DNA from: an uncultured Clostridia bacterium
Lineage (GTDB): Bacteria; Bacillota; Clostridia; Lachnospirales; CAG-274
Reading direction: 5' to 3'
DNA: 17,688 nt
NCBI GenBank assembly: GCA_947589405.1
Contig: CANQBT010000032.1
Span: 1 to 17,688 of the forward strand
The notes beneath the pieces were generated by a model. The model did no database searches. It saw only the letters and a list, made by a program, of their open reading frames with translations, and was not told the DNA's origin. The translations under genes and the position numbers were made by a program. The first letter of the stretch is position 1, and every line of letters starts with the position of its first letter. Shown one piece after another: positions 1 through 7,047 of this stretch.

Positions 1-2190
1 GCAAAGGAGCTTATTGACTCTACTATTTCTTATAATATAATTTCAAGCGGTCTTGCTATGGTAAATAAGAACGGCGTTCTCAACTCAGATAATGAAATAG
101 CCGCAGGCGAGTCAGAAGCCAAGCATGGCATGGGCTCTATAATGAACGGCTATGAAACTACCTTCACTCATAATCTCTATGCAAATAACGGCACCAGAAA
201 TCCGAGATTTGAAGGCTCCTTCAGCTATAACAACGTGACCTACAACAATCTCCTCCAGTTCTCAAACAATGTTATTTACAACTGGGGACACAACACAGGC
301 TACGGCGGTGAAAGAGGTCCGGGTCAGGTCAGCTTTACAAACAACTATCACAAAGCAGGTCCCAACACTATAGCGAAGGTAAAGGATCTTCTCTTTGACT
401 ATGACGGTGTATCCAAGTTCTATTTCAATGGAAATATACTTGAAGGCAATGCAGATGTAAGTGCAGACAACCTTAAAGGTGTGCCTGATCTTAATCAGAC
501 AAACAGACTTACAGCTCCTGTAGAGCTTACAAATCCTTATGAAGAGGAAAGCGCTCAGGCAGCATATGAGAAGGTGCTTAAAGAGGTAGGCGCTTCCTAT
601 GCAAGAGACGCTCAGGACGCAAGACTTATATATGATGTAGAAAACAACAAGGGATATTTTATCAACAGCGAATTTGAGGACGGCGGCGTATTCGACAAGG
701 AATATAAAACAGAAGCTGCCGATACAGACGGCGACGGTATGCCCGATAGCTGGGAAGATACTTTGGGTCTTGACAAGAACAACAAGGCAGATGCAGGCGC
801 TATAAATACCGATGGCAAATACAAGGGCTATTCCAATATAGAGGTATATATAAACGATATATTAGGCGAATGGGACGATGCTGTAAAGAAGGCTCCCGAA
901 GCGGTACCTTTAGAAAGCGTTGAAATATATTCAGGCGATACTGTACTGGGCAGCTTATCATCAGCTTATGCTGTACTCAAGCAGGGCGATACCTATGAAG
1001 TAAGAGCAGAAGGCGCAGATGAGATATATATCAATGACGACATGGTTGGAAAGACAGTAAACGGCAAGGCTTCCGTCACTCCCAACAAGACAGGTATGTA
1101 CAATCTTTCAGCCCTTTCATATGATGCCGACGGTATGCCTTCAATATTCTCCAATCCTATAAAGATAGTAGTTGTACCGAAAGATGCGGAGAATAATATT
1201 ACAGGCTATGTATCAACAGACATAGGCAGCGTAGGCGCTCAAGGCACAGACCTTTACAGCACGACTGAAGGCAAGCTCATATCTGTAGGCACAGGACATA
1301 TAGGTTTTCTCAATACTTCAAGCCTACAGGGTCCCGACAGGTTCCATTATGATTACAAGCAGATAAAGGGAGACTTTACGTTTACAGCACGTATTGACAA
1401 TCTTGCAAAGCTTGACTATCTTCAGCACTCAGGACTTATGGCAAGAGCAAGCCTTGATCCTTTAAGCGAGTTTTATATGGCTTCACTTTCATACCTTAAG
1501 GGCGAGGACTACGAAGGCAGAACAGATGTTTCAGGAAACTATGTAAAGGCTAAAAACATAAGGACTGCTGTAAGAACAGTTGCAAATGACAACGTTATTT
1601 TAGGAAACTTTTTAGGCGTACCGCAGACAAGAGCCGACCTTGAGCCTAATCATGGCTGGGGCAGAATAGCAAGAGAAGGACAAGATATTACAATATCAGC
1701 TTCATTGAACGGCACAGACTGGTATGTGCTCAACACATATACCACCACTCTCCCTGAGACCTGCTATATAGGCTTTGCTACAGATGCAGCTCAGGACGAA
1801 ATGGACTTTATAAGGACAAATGCTACCGAATTCAGTCATATAAGCCTTGATTCACAGTCTATAGAGCTTGACAAGCTTCCCGAGCCTACTCTTCTTGGAG
1901 ATACTGACTGTGACAACACCGTAACGGCATCAGACGCTGCATTGATGATGGCATATGTACTTTCACCTTCATCTTCCGGAATAGACGCTCAGGGTCTTTC
2001 AAACGGCAATGTCTATGCAAATCTGGTATTTGATTCCAGAAATGTTGCTCAGATACTTCAGAAGGCGCTTGACAGCACATATATGATGCCTGCCGAAGCT
2101 GCTGTAAGTACAGCCGAGATAACTGAACCGACTGATACGATTGAAGCAGCCGATATGGTCGAAATTCCCGATCCCCAACCGACAGCTTGA
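1..2190 (+). CDS. Modular extracellular pectate lyase (PL1-like) with dockerin-like C-terminus, 5'-truncated by the window edge
   Basis: The reading frame is open from base 1, so the ATG at 58 is internal; 729 codons are visible (numbered here from the edge). Residues 1-140 resemble the C-terminal half of a family 1 pectate lyase, an enzyme that cleaves polygalacturonate by beta-elimination: the block THNLYANNGTRNPRFEG (about 56-72) is the family's conserved strand with its basic residues. A calcium-binding DTDGDGMPDSWED motif (241-253), common after such lyase domains, follows. About 300-390 looks Ig-like and about 440-615 looks like a beta-sandwich carbohydrate-binding or laminin-G/DUF1349-type domain. 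Residues 633-690 look like a dockerin: the first calcium loop GDTDCDNTVTASDAA is good, while the second (around FDSRNVAQILQKAL) has lost most calcium ligands. A Pro/Thr/Glu-rich tail ends the protein. Secretion is expected but the signal peptide is outside the window. The PL1 call is by motif recall; the middle domains are less certain. Confidence 0.85.
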   Translation, partial: AKELIDSTISYNIISSGLAMVNKNGVLNSDNEIAAGESEAKHGMGSIMNGYETTFTHNLYANNGTRNPRFEGSFSYNNVTYNNLLQFSNNVIYNWGHNTGYGGERGPGQVSFTNNYHKAGPNTIAKVKDLLFDYDGVSKFYFNGNILEGNADVSADNLKGVPDLNQTNRLTAPVELTNPYEEESAQAAYEKVLKEVGASYARDAQDARLIYDVENNKGYFINSEFEDGGVFDKEYKTEAADTDGDGMPDSWEDTLGLDKNNKADAGAINTDGKYKGYSNIEVYINDILGEWDDAVKKAPEAVPLESVEIYSGDTVLGSLSSAYAVLKQGDTYEVRAEGADEIYINDDMVGKTVNGKASVTPNKTGMYNLSALSYDADGMPSIFSNPIKIVVVPKDAENNITGYVSTDIGSVGAQGTDLYSTTEGKLISVGTGHIGFLNTSSLQGPDRFHYDYKQIKGDFTFTARIDNLAKLDYLQHSGLMARASLDPLSEFYMASLSYLKGEDYEGRTDVSGNYVKAKNIRTAVRTVANDNVILGNFLGVPQTRADLEPNHGWGRIAREGQDITISASLNGTDWYVLNTYTTTLPETCYIGFATDAAQDEMDFIRTNATEFSHISLDSQSIELDKLPEPTLLGDTDCDNTVTASDAALMMAYVLSPSSSGIDAQGLSNGNVYANLVFDSRNVAQILQKALDSTYMMPAEAAVSTAEITEPTDTIEAADMVEIPDPQPTA

Positions 2191-2237
2191 AAATATCAGC
2201 ATTTGAACAAGTAGAATATTTAATATAAAGCAAAAAT

Positions 2238-2277
2238 ACGGTCGATAGCACAAGCTGTCGACCGTGTTTTTTGTTTT
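2238..2277 (+). terminator. Rho-independent terminator of the pectate lyase gene
   Basis: Arms ACGGTCGA (2238-2245) and TCGACCGT (2258-2265) pair perfectly, one further G-T pair may extend the stem, and a T-rich tract follows at 2267-2277. It lies 47 bases after the lyase stop codon. Confidence 0.88.
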
Positions 2278-2436
2278 AGAAGGACTTTTCCGTCAGTCTA
2301 TGTTGGCACCTTTTCTTCTCCTTCCTTTTACAATATACTCTAGTTCAATTTTATATTTAGCATCGAATGTTTGCTCTTAGGTGAAATATAACGCTACTGT
2401 TACCTATGATAAAAAAATTTATATATATGAGTAAAA
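2278..2436. other. AT-rich spacer with nothing recognised
   Basis: Between the lyase terminator and repeat copy 1 I see no convincing reading frame, strong hairpin or repeat shared with other parts of the window. Confidence 0.5.
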
Positions 2437-2690
2437 TCGACCTCTCAGTCAGCCCACGCAAATCCGTTCATAATTTGAAATTCTTGGTTGGGCTGACAGC
2501 TCCCCTAGCTCCAAGGGGAGCTTAGGTTGATTCTGCCCATAATTTCTTAGTTAGTGATAAAGTAGTTTTTCAACATTATAAGCATTTGCAGAACATAACC
2601 CTAAGGCGTCCCTTCAGAGAAGGGAAGCTGTCAGTCACGTCAAAAATTCTGAATTAAGATGTTTTTGAACGTGACTGACTGAAGGGTCGA
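2437..2690 (-). repeat. Structured dispersed repeat, copy 1 (complete, inverted orientation)
   Basis: The element begins TCGACC and ends GGTCGA, with imperfect terminal inverted repeats of about 16 bases that include TCAGTCAG. Read on the minus strand it aligns end to end with copies at 4744 and 15740. Inside are a long hairpin at 2632-2677 (stem CAGTCACG/CGTGACTG plus TCAAAAA/TTTTTGA with one bulged base), a 30-nt block at 2601-2630 identical in all three copies and containing the hairpin TCCCTTC/GAAGGGA, an AT-rich centre with the shared strings AATGTTGAAAAA and CACTAACTAAG, a CTCCCCTT/AAGGGGAG hairpin, and a second long hairpin at 2450-2495 (CAGCCCA/TGGGCTG). No protein is encoded. It sits between two convergent genes. 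Confidence 0.85.
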
Positions 2691-2701
2691 ACAAATATAC
2701 A

Positions 2702-2728
2702 TTTTCCTGTGACCGGGTCACAGGAAAA
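2702..2728. repeat. 27-bp perfect palindrome next to repeat copy 1
   Basis: TTTTCCTGTGACC (2702-2714) is the exact reverse complement of 2716-2728, with a single G at the centre. It starts 12 bases beyond the GGTCGA end of repeat copy 1. A near-identical palindrome stands in the same relation to copy 3 (16006-16032). The stem is preceded by T and followed by A on both strands, so it does not have the layout of an intrinsic terminator. Confidence 0.85.
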
Positions 2729-2732
2729 AATC

Positions 2733-2896
2733 TTGGACACGATGCACGCCCCTACAAATTGGAGCAAAACCTACGCTATAGCTTGTAGGGCTGGTCGTAT
2801 TATTTCGTAATACTGCTCGGCTGGTCATAACACTTGCGTGTTATTGCTCGCTTAGCATCCAACCTAAGCAACCAAGGGCGTGCATCGCACGCCCGA
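2733..2896. repeat. Nested hairpin repeat (second family) with tandem GGCTGGTC units
   Basis: Outer arms GATGCACGCCC (2741-2751) and GGGCGTGCATC (2876-2886) pair. Inside, CCCTACAA (2750-2757) pairs with TTGTAGGG (2783-2790). Then come two tandem units of about 30 bases, 2789-2818 and 2819-2849, each reading GGCTGGTC, a small hairpin, then TGCTC. The stems differ: GTATTA/TAATAC in the first, ATAACAC/GTGTTAT in the second. GCTTAG/CTAAGC (2850-2869) and GGGCGTGC/GCACGCCC (2876-2894) form further hairpins. The part 2819-2877 recurs at 4957-5015 with three differences in 59 bases. Confidence 0.8.
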
Positions 2897-2928
2897 AAAT
2901 GTGAAGTGATATACTAAAACCTATTCAC

Positions 2929-2956
2929 AAAAAAAGGGCTGTCCCGCAGACAGCCC
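2929..2956 (-). terminator. Rho-independent terminator of the putP-like gene
   Basis: On the minus strand GGGCTGTC (2956-2949) pairs with GACAGCCC (2943-2936) around a five-base loop, followed by a run of seven T. It lies 67 bases beyond the stop codon of the symporter gene. Confidence 0.93.
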
Positions 2957-3022
2957 TTATATACAAAGAGACCCTCCCCCAAATGTTCTCTTTGCAGTCA
3001 ATATATTTAATTATGACGCTTA

Positions 3023-4483
3023 TTACTCGTCATAGGCTACAGCCTTGTCGAAGAGCTCTTCAACCTCCTTGTCGGGAGCCTTTGTTATAAGAGTTACAAC
3101 TATACCTACAACAAGACCTGCTATAAAGCCCGGTATTATTTCGTAAATATTTGTTGCACTCTTGAGACAAATGAACCAGACGATATCTACTATAGCGCCT
3201 GCAAGTATACCTGCAACTGCGCCCTGGAAATTAAAGCGTTTCCAGAATAGACTCAGCATAATGGCAGGGCCGAAGGATGCGCCGAATATACCCCATGCAT
3301 TTTCAACAAGAGCCATAATAGAGCCTGAGTTAGGATTGGAAGCAACCAAAAGAGCAACAATGGCTATTGCCAGAACCACTATACGACCTGCCCAGAGCAT
3401 TTCCTTGTCGCTTGCCTTGTCCTTTCTGACTATAGGCTTGTAAACATCGCTGGCAAATGCTGAAGCGGCAGCAAGAAGCTGACTGTCCGCCGTAGACATA
3501 GACGCTGCAAGCACAGCTGAAAGAAGTATACCGGATACGATGCCCGGGAATATTTTTCTTACCATATTTATAAATACAAGTGAATTTTCATTAATAGCGT
3601 CGTCATAGCCTAAGAACATACGTCCCACAACACCGACTATAGCTGCGAATATAACTATTACAAGTGTCCATGCGATACCTATCTTGGCAGACTTCTTAAG
3701 TGACTTCTGAGATTCAAGTGACATGAATCTTATTATGATATGAGGCATACCGAAATAGCCAAGACCCCAGCCAAGACCTGAAACTATATCTGTCCAGCTT
3801 GCAAATGGGTTCCAATAGCCTGCTTCAACGGGAGCAACTGCGCTTGTGTCAAGCATAGCGGCTGCAAATATAGGAGCTATGAGCAAAGCTGCAAGTATAA
3901 GCAGACCCTGGAAGAAGTCTGTCCAGCATACGGCTGAGAAGCCGCCTAAGAAGGTGTAGCTTATTATAATGAAAGCAGCTATGTACATTGCCACTTTGGC
4001 ATCTATTCCTATGACCGTGTGGAAAAGAGTACCGCATGCCTTAACGCTTGAAGCCGCATAAATAGTATAGGCTACAAGGAAAACAACTGCGCATATTATC
4101 TGGAGTATCTTAGACTTTGAAAGAAAGCGGTTCGTAAGATACTGAGGAATGGTTATGGAATCGTTTGCCACTATTGAAAAACGGCGAAGTCTCGGAGCCT
4201 GGAATATCCAGCTTAATGTATAGCCTATGGCAAGACCTACGGAGATCCATACCTGACCTAAGCCAAGTGCATAAATAGATGTAGGAAGTCCCATAAGCAC
4301 CCATGCGCTCATGTCTGAAGCACCTGCTGAAAGAGCGGTTACCCATGGTCCCATCTGACGGCCGCCTAAGAAATAGGTCTTTTCACCGCCGTTACGTGTC
4401 TTGATGAAAAAGAATATGCCTATTGAAAGCATAAACAAGAGGTATATTATAAATACCACTACCTCAGAAATATTCATATTCAT
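3023..4483 (-). CDS. putP: Sodium/proline symporter (solute:sodium symporter family)
   Basis: This encodes a 486-residue multi-pass membrane protein of the SSS family, expected to bring proline into the cell with sodium. The length and the roughly 13 hydrophobic segments fit PutP. The signature block in segment 2, SAGASDMSAWVLMGLP (52-67), carries Asp57 and Ser59, which line up with the sodium-site residues Asp55 and Ser57 of Escherichia coli PutP. SAVLAASMSTADSQLL in the later segment matches the second sodium-site region. I chose the ATG at 4483 because GGGAGGA stands seven bases upstream; the longer frame starting at 4552 would overlap the -35 box. The gene is alone on its strand, with its own promoter (4524-4552) and terminator (2929-2956). 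Two direct repeats upstream suggest an activator or repressor. Specificity for proline over another substrate is inferred from family resemblance. Confidence 0.92.
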   Translation of the reverse strand: MNMNISEVVVFIIYLLFMLSIGIFFFIKTRNGGEKTYFLGGRQMGPWVTALSAGASDMSAWVLMGLPTSIYALGLGQVWISVGLAIGYTLSWIFQAPRLRRFSIVANDSITIPQYLTNRFLSKSKILQIICAVVFLVAYTIYAASSVKACGTLFHTVIGIDAKVAMYIAAFIIISYTFLGGFSAVCWTDFFQGLLILAALLIAPIFAAAMLDTSAVAPVEAGYWNPFASWTDIVSGLGWGLGYFGMPHIIIRFMSLESQKSLKKSAKIGIAWTLVIVIFAAIVGVVGRMFLGYDDAINENSLVFINMVRKIFPGIVSGILLSAVLAASMSTADSQLLAAASAFASDVYKPIVRKDKASDKEMLWAGRIVVLAIAIVALLVASNPNSGSIMALVENAWGIFGASFGPAIMLSLFWKRFNFQGAVAGILAGAIVDIVWFICLKSATNIYEIIPGFIAGLVVGIVVTLITKAPDKEVEELFDKAVAYDE

Positions 4484-4523
4484 GAAATTATCCTCCCTCA
4501 ATATATATTTGAATTTATATATC

Positions 4524-4552
4524 AGTATACACATTTTTATGGGGCATTTCAA
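4524..4552 (-). promoter_or_regulatory. Sigma-A-type promoter of the putP-like gene
   Basis: On the minus strand TTGAAA (4552-4547), a 17-base spacer and TATACT (4529-4524) match the consensus five of six at each box. The start of transcription would fall near 4517, giving a leader of about 34 bases that includes the ribosome site. Confidence 0.7.
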
Positions 4553-4569
4553 GGCTTAAAATAATTATT

Positions 4570-4608
4570 ATGCAATTTTGTCATAATTAACATGCAATTT
4601 TGTCATAA
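4570..4608 (-). promoter_or_regulatory. Two 17-bp direct repeats upstream of the putP-like promoter
   Basis: TTATGACAAAATTGCAT occurs twice on the minus strand (4608-4592 and 4586-4570), identical, with a period of 22 bases, about two helical turns. The nearer copy starts 18 bases beyond the -35 box, a place typical of a transcription factor that binds as two dimers or monomers on one DNA face. The regulator is not identified. Confidence 0.65.
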
Positions 4609-4743
4609 ATTAGTTATTTTGTTCATTCTCCTTGCAAAGTTACGGCAAATTTTGTAATATTGGGACTTGATAATATTATAACGACTGTGGTAAAATTAAG
4701 GGTATGTTATTGATAAGGCGAAGTTTTGTTTGGGATAGTTTGA

Positions 4744-4915
4744 TCGACCCTTCAGTCAGTCACGTTCAAAAACATCTTGGTTCAGAATTTTTGACGTGAC
4801 TGACAGCTTCCCTTCTCTGAAGGGACGCCTTAGTATTACGTTATTCAAATGTTTTAATAATGTTGAAAAATTAATATTTATCACTAACTAAGAAAAAGCC
4901 TTAAGCTGTCCCTTC
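4744..4915 (+). repeat. Structured dispersed repeat, copy 2 (3' arm lost or diverged)
   Basis: It starts TCGACCCTTCAGTCAG like the other copies. The long hairpin 4757-4802 (CAGTCACG/CGTGACTG, bulged T at 4765, then TCAAAAA/TTTTTGA) is almost identical to that of copy 1, differing in the loop. The 30-nt invariant block is at 4804-4833 and the CACTAACTAAG string ends the AT-rich centre. After about 4900 the expected 3' arm is not recognisable: a CT-rich stretch leads into a copy of the GGCTGGTC repeat. It lies between the divergent putP-like and typA genes. Confidence 0.8.
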
Positions 4916-4956
4916 TTCTCTTCTCTCTAACCTCCCCTAGCCCGCAGGGCGTCGGA

Positions 4957-5015
4957 GGCTGGTCATAACACTTGCGTGTTATTGCTCGCTTAGCATCCAA
5001 CCCAAGCAGCCAGGG
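4957..5015 (+). repeat. Second copy of the GGCTGGTC hairpin repeat
   Basis: These 59 bases match 2819-2877 at 56 positions, including the ATAACAC/GTGTTAT hairpin. It appears to have landed in, or replaced, the 3' arm of structured repeat copy 2. Confidence 0.8.
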
Positions 5016-5026
5016 GGGAGGGGGAC

Positions 5027-5096
5027 ATTGCAGCGGAAGAATTATCCGCATTGCACCGAAAGATTTATCGGACGCTCTGTAAGAGCGGCTTTCGGT
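5027..5096 (+). repeat. Hairpin cluster upstream of typA
   Basis: Two units start ATTGCA and then form a short hairpin: GCGGA/TCCGC (5033-5049) and CCGA/TCGG (5056-5071), with similar loops (AGAATTA and AAGATTTA). CGCTCT/AGAGCG (5073-5087) follows. ACCGAAAG (5055-5062) can instead pair with CTTTCGGT (5089-5096) to enclose it. It may be a repeat remnant or part of the typA leader. Confidence 0.6.
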
Positions 5097-5113
5097 TTGC
5101 CGAAGGTGCTGAA

Positions 5114-5143
5114 CATTTCAAACAATTTTTATTGTTTGAAATG
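5114..5143. repeat. 12-bp perfect inverted repeat before typA
   Basis: CATTTCAAACAA (5114-5125) and TTGTTTGAAATG (5132-5143) pair perfectly around a six-base T-rich loop. GGAAGGGTCG follows at 5146-5155, resembling the 3' end of the structured repeat, so this could be a diverged end hairpin of copy 2. The inverted repeat is certain; its meaning is not. Confidence 0.6.
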
Positions 5144-5207
5144 GTGGAAGGGTCGTTCTAACCAAACAAAAATTTACCATATAAACAAAAAAGAAAGAGT
5201 GACATTC

Positions 5208-7043
5208 ATGAAAATTACAAGAGATGACATAAGGAACATAGCCATAATAGCTCACGTTGATCATGGCAAGACTACCCTTGTGGACGAGCTTTTAAAGCAG
5301 AGCGGCACATTCCGTACCAATCAGGTGGTAAGGGAAAGGGTAATGGACAGCGGAGATCTGGAAAGAGAGAGAGGTATCACCATACTTTCAAAGAACACCT
5401 CCGTATACTATGAGCATACCAAAATAAATATAGTAGATACGCCGGGTCATGCGGACTTCGGCGGCGAGGTAGAGCGTGTGCTTAAAATGGTAAACGGCGT
5501 TGTGCTTGTGGTAGACGCTTACGAAGGCTCTATGCCCCAGACCAAGTTTGTGCTTAAGAACGCACTTTCTCTTGGACTGCCTGTGGTAGTGTGCATTAAT
5601 AAAATAGACAGACCTGAGGCAAGACCCGATGAGGTGGTGGACGAGGTACTTGAGCTTTTTATGGAGCTTGACGCTACAGACGAGCAGCTTGATTCTCCCT
5701 TTGTGTTTGCTTCGGCAAAGCTTGGCAAGGCTGCCATGACATATGAAGAAGCTCTTGAAGCCAATGATATGAAGGCTCTTTTCGATACAATAGTTGAGCA
5801 TATACCTGCGCCTGAAGGAGATCCCGACGCAGGGCTACAGATGCTTGTCACTACAATAGACTATAACGAATATGTAGGCAGGATAGGCATAGGCAAAATA
5901 GAAAACGGCACAGTCAGAGTAAATGACGATGTATGTATAGTAAACTATCACGATCCCGATAAGAATATAAAGATAAAGGTATCAAAGCTCTATGAGTTTG
6001 AGGGATTGGAAAGAGTTGAGGTAAAGGAAGCTACGGTAGGCGCCATTGCAGCCGTTACGGGAATGCCTGATATACACATAGGCGATACCATAGCCTGTAT
6101 AGAGGATCCTCAGCCTATAGAGGTCAATAAGATAAGCGAGCCTACTCTTTCAATGACATTCAGCGTAAACGATTCACCCTTTGCAGGACAGGAGGGCAAG
6201 TTCGTAACGAGCCGCCATCTTCGTGACAGACTTCAAAGAGAGCTTAACACCGATGTTTCTCTTAGGGTAGAGGATACGGACACTACAGAGGCATTTAAGG
6301 TAAGCGGAAGAGGTGAGCTTCATCTTTCAATACTTATAGAAACAATGAGAAGAGAAGGCTATGAATTTCAGGTATCACGTCCACAAGTGCTCTATAAGAC
6401 AATAAACGGCAAAAAATACGAGCCTATGGAAATGGCTACAATAGACGTTCCTGAGGAATTTGTGGGAACGGTAATAGAAAAGCTGGGAACCAGAAAGGGC
6501 GAAATGGTAAATATGCAGCCGGGACAGGGCGGATATACACGCCTTGAATTCAATATACCCGCAAGAGGTCTTATAGGCTACAGGAATGAATTTCTGACCG
6601 ACACAAGAGGAAACGGTATACTGAATACAATATTCAACGGCTATGAGCCTTACAAGGGCGATATAGTATCAAGACCTCAGGGCTCTCTTGTTGCCTTTGA
6701 AACAGGCGATGCAGTTGCATACGGTCTTTTCAACGCTCAGGAGAGAGGGGATCTCTTCATAGGCGCAGGCACTAAGGTATACTGCGGAATGGTAGTTGGC
6801 AGAAATGCCAGAGCAGAGGACATAGACGTAAACGTATGCAAGAAAAAGCAGCTTACAAATACAAGAGCTTCAGGCTCTGACGATGCCCTTAAGCTTACAC
6901 CTCATATCGTTATGAGTCTTGAGCAATGCATAGATTTTATTACAGACGATGAGCTTGTGGAGGTAACTCCCGAGTCCTTGAGAATACGAAAGAAAGTACT
7001 TGATCCATCTCTTAGGAAAAAGCTGGCTGCCAGAGGAAGGTAA
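5208..7043 (+). CDS. typA: Translational GTPase TypA/BipA
   Basis: This encodes a 611-residue ribosome-associated GTPase related to EF-G, which helps ribosome assembly and growth under stress. All nucleotide-binding motifs are present: AHVDHGKT (15-22), ERERGITI (52-59), DTPGH (77-81), NKID (131-134) and SAKLG (169-173). The C-terminal half has the family's GRGELHLSILIETMRREGYE stretch and the TypA-specific C-terminal domain, with no EF-G domain IV. I chose the ATG at 5208 because homologous proteins begin just before this DDIRNIAIIAHVDHG block; the 60-residue extension from 5028 runs through hairpin repeats and is not protein-like. The ribosome site is weak (AAAGAG region). The flippase gene starts four bases after the stop, so the two are probably co-transcribed. 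No clear promoter is seen in the repeat-rich upstream region. Confidence 0.96.
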   Translation: MKITRDDIRNIAIIAHVDHGKTTLVDELLKQSGTFRTNQVVRERVMDSGDLERERGITILSKNTSVYYEHTKINIVDTPGHADFGGEVERVLKMVNGVVLVVDAYEGSMPQTKFVLKNALSLGLPVVVCINKIDRPEARPDEVVDEVLELFMELDATDEQLDSPFVFASAKLGKAAMTYEEALEANDMKALFDTIVEHIPAPEGDPDAGLQMLVTTIDYNEYVGRIGIGKIENGTVRVNDDVCIVNYHDPDKNIKIKVSKLYEFEGLERVEVKEATVGAIAAVTGMPDIHIGDTIACIEDPQPIEVNKISEPTLSMTFSVNDSPFAGQEGKFVTSRHLRDRLQRELNTDVSLRVEDTDTTEAFKVSGRGELHLSILIETMRREGYEFQVSRPQVLYKTINGKKYEPMEMATIDVPEEFVGTVIEKLGTRKGEMVNMQPGQGGYTRLEFNIPARGLIGYRNEFLTDTRGNGILNTIFNGYEPYKGDIVSRPQGSLVAFETGDAVAYGLFNAQERGDLFIGAGTKVYCGMVVGRNARAEDIDVNVCKKKQLTNTRASGSDDALKLTPHIVMSLEQCIDFITDDELVEVTPESLRIRKKVLDPSLRKKLAARGR

Positions 7044-7047
7044 TATC

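Noticed and set aside
2437..2896. CRISPR array
   Set aside because: The repeats are not evenly spaced, there are no unique spacers of constant length, and the units are hairpins with paired variable stems.
4484..4552. 23-residue extension of the putP-like protein
   Set aside because: It overlaps the -35 and -10 boxes; the ATG at 4483 has a strong ribosome site.
5028..5207. 60-residue N-terminal extension of typA
   Set aside because: It runs through hairpin repeats, lacks resemblance to TypA N-termini and has no matching ribosome site; the ATG at 5208 begins the conserved protein.
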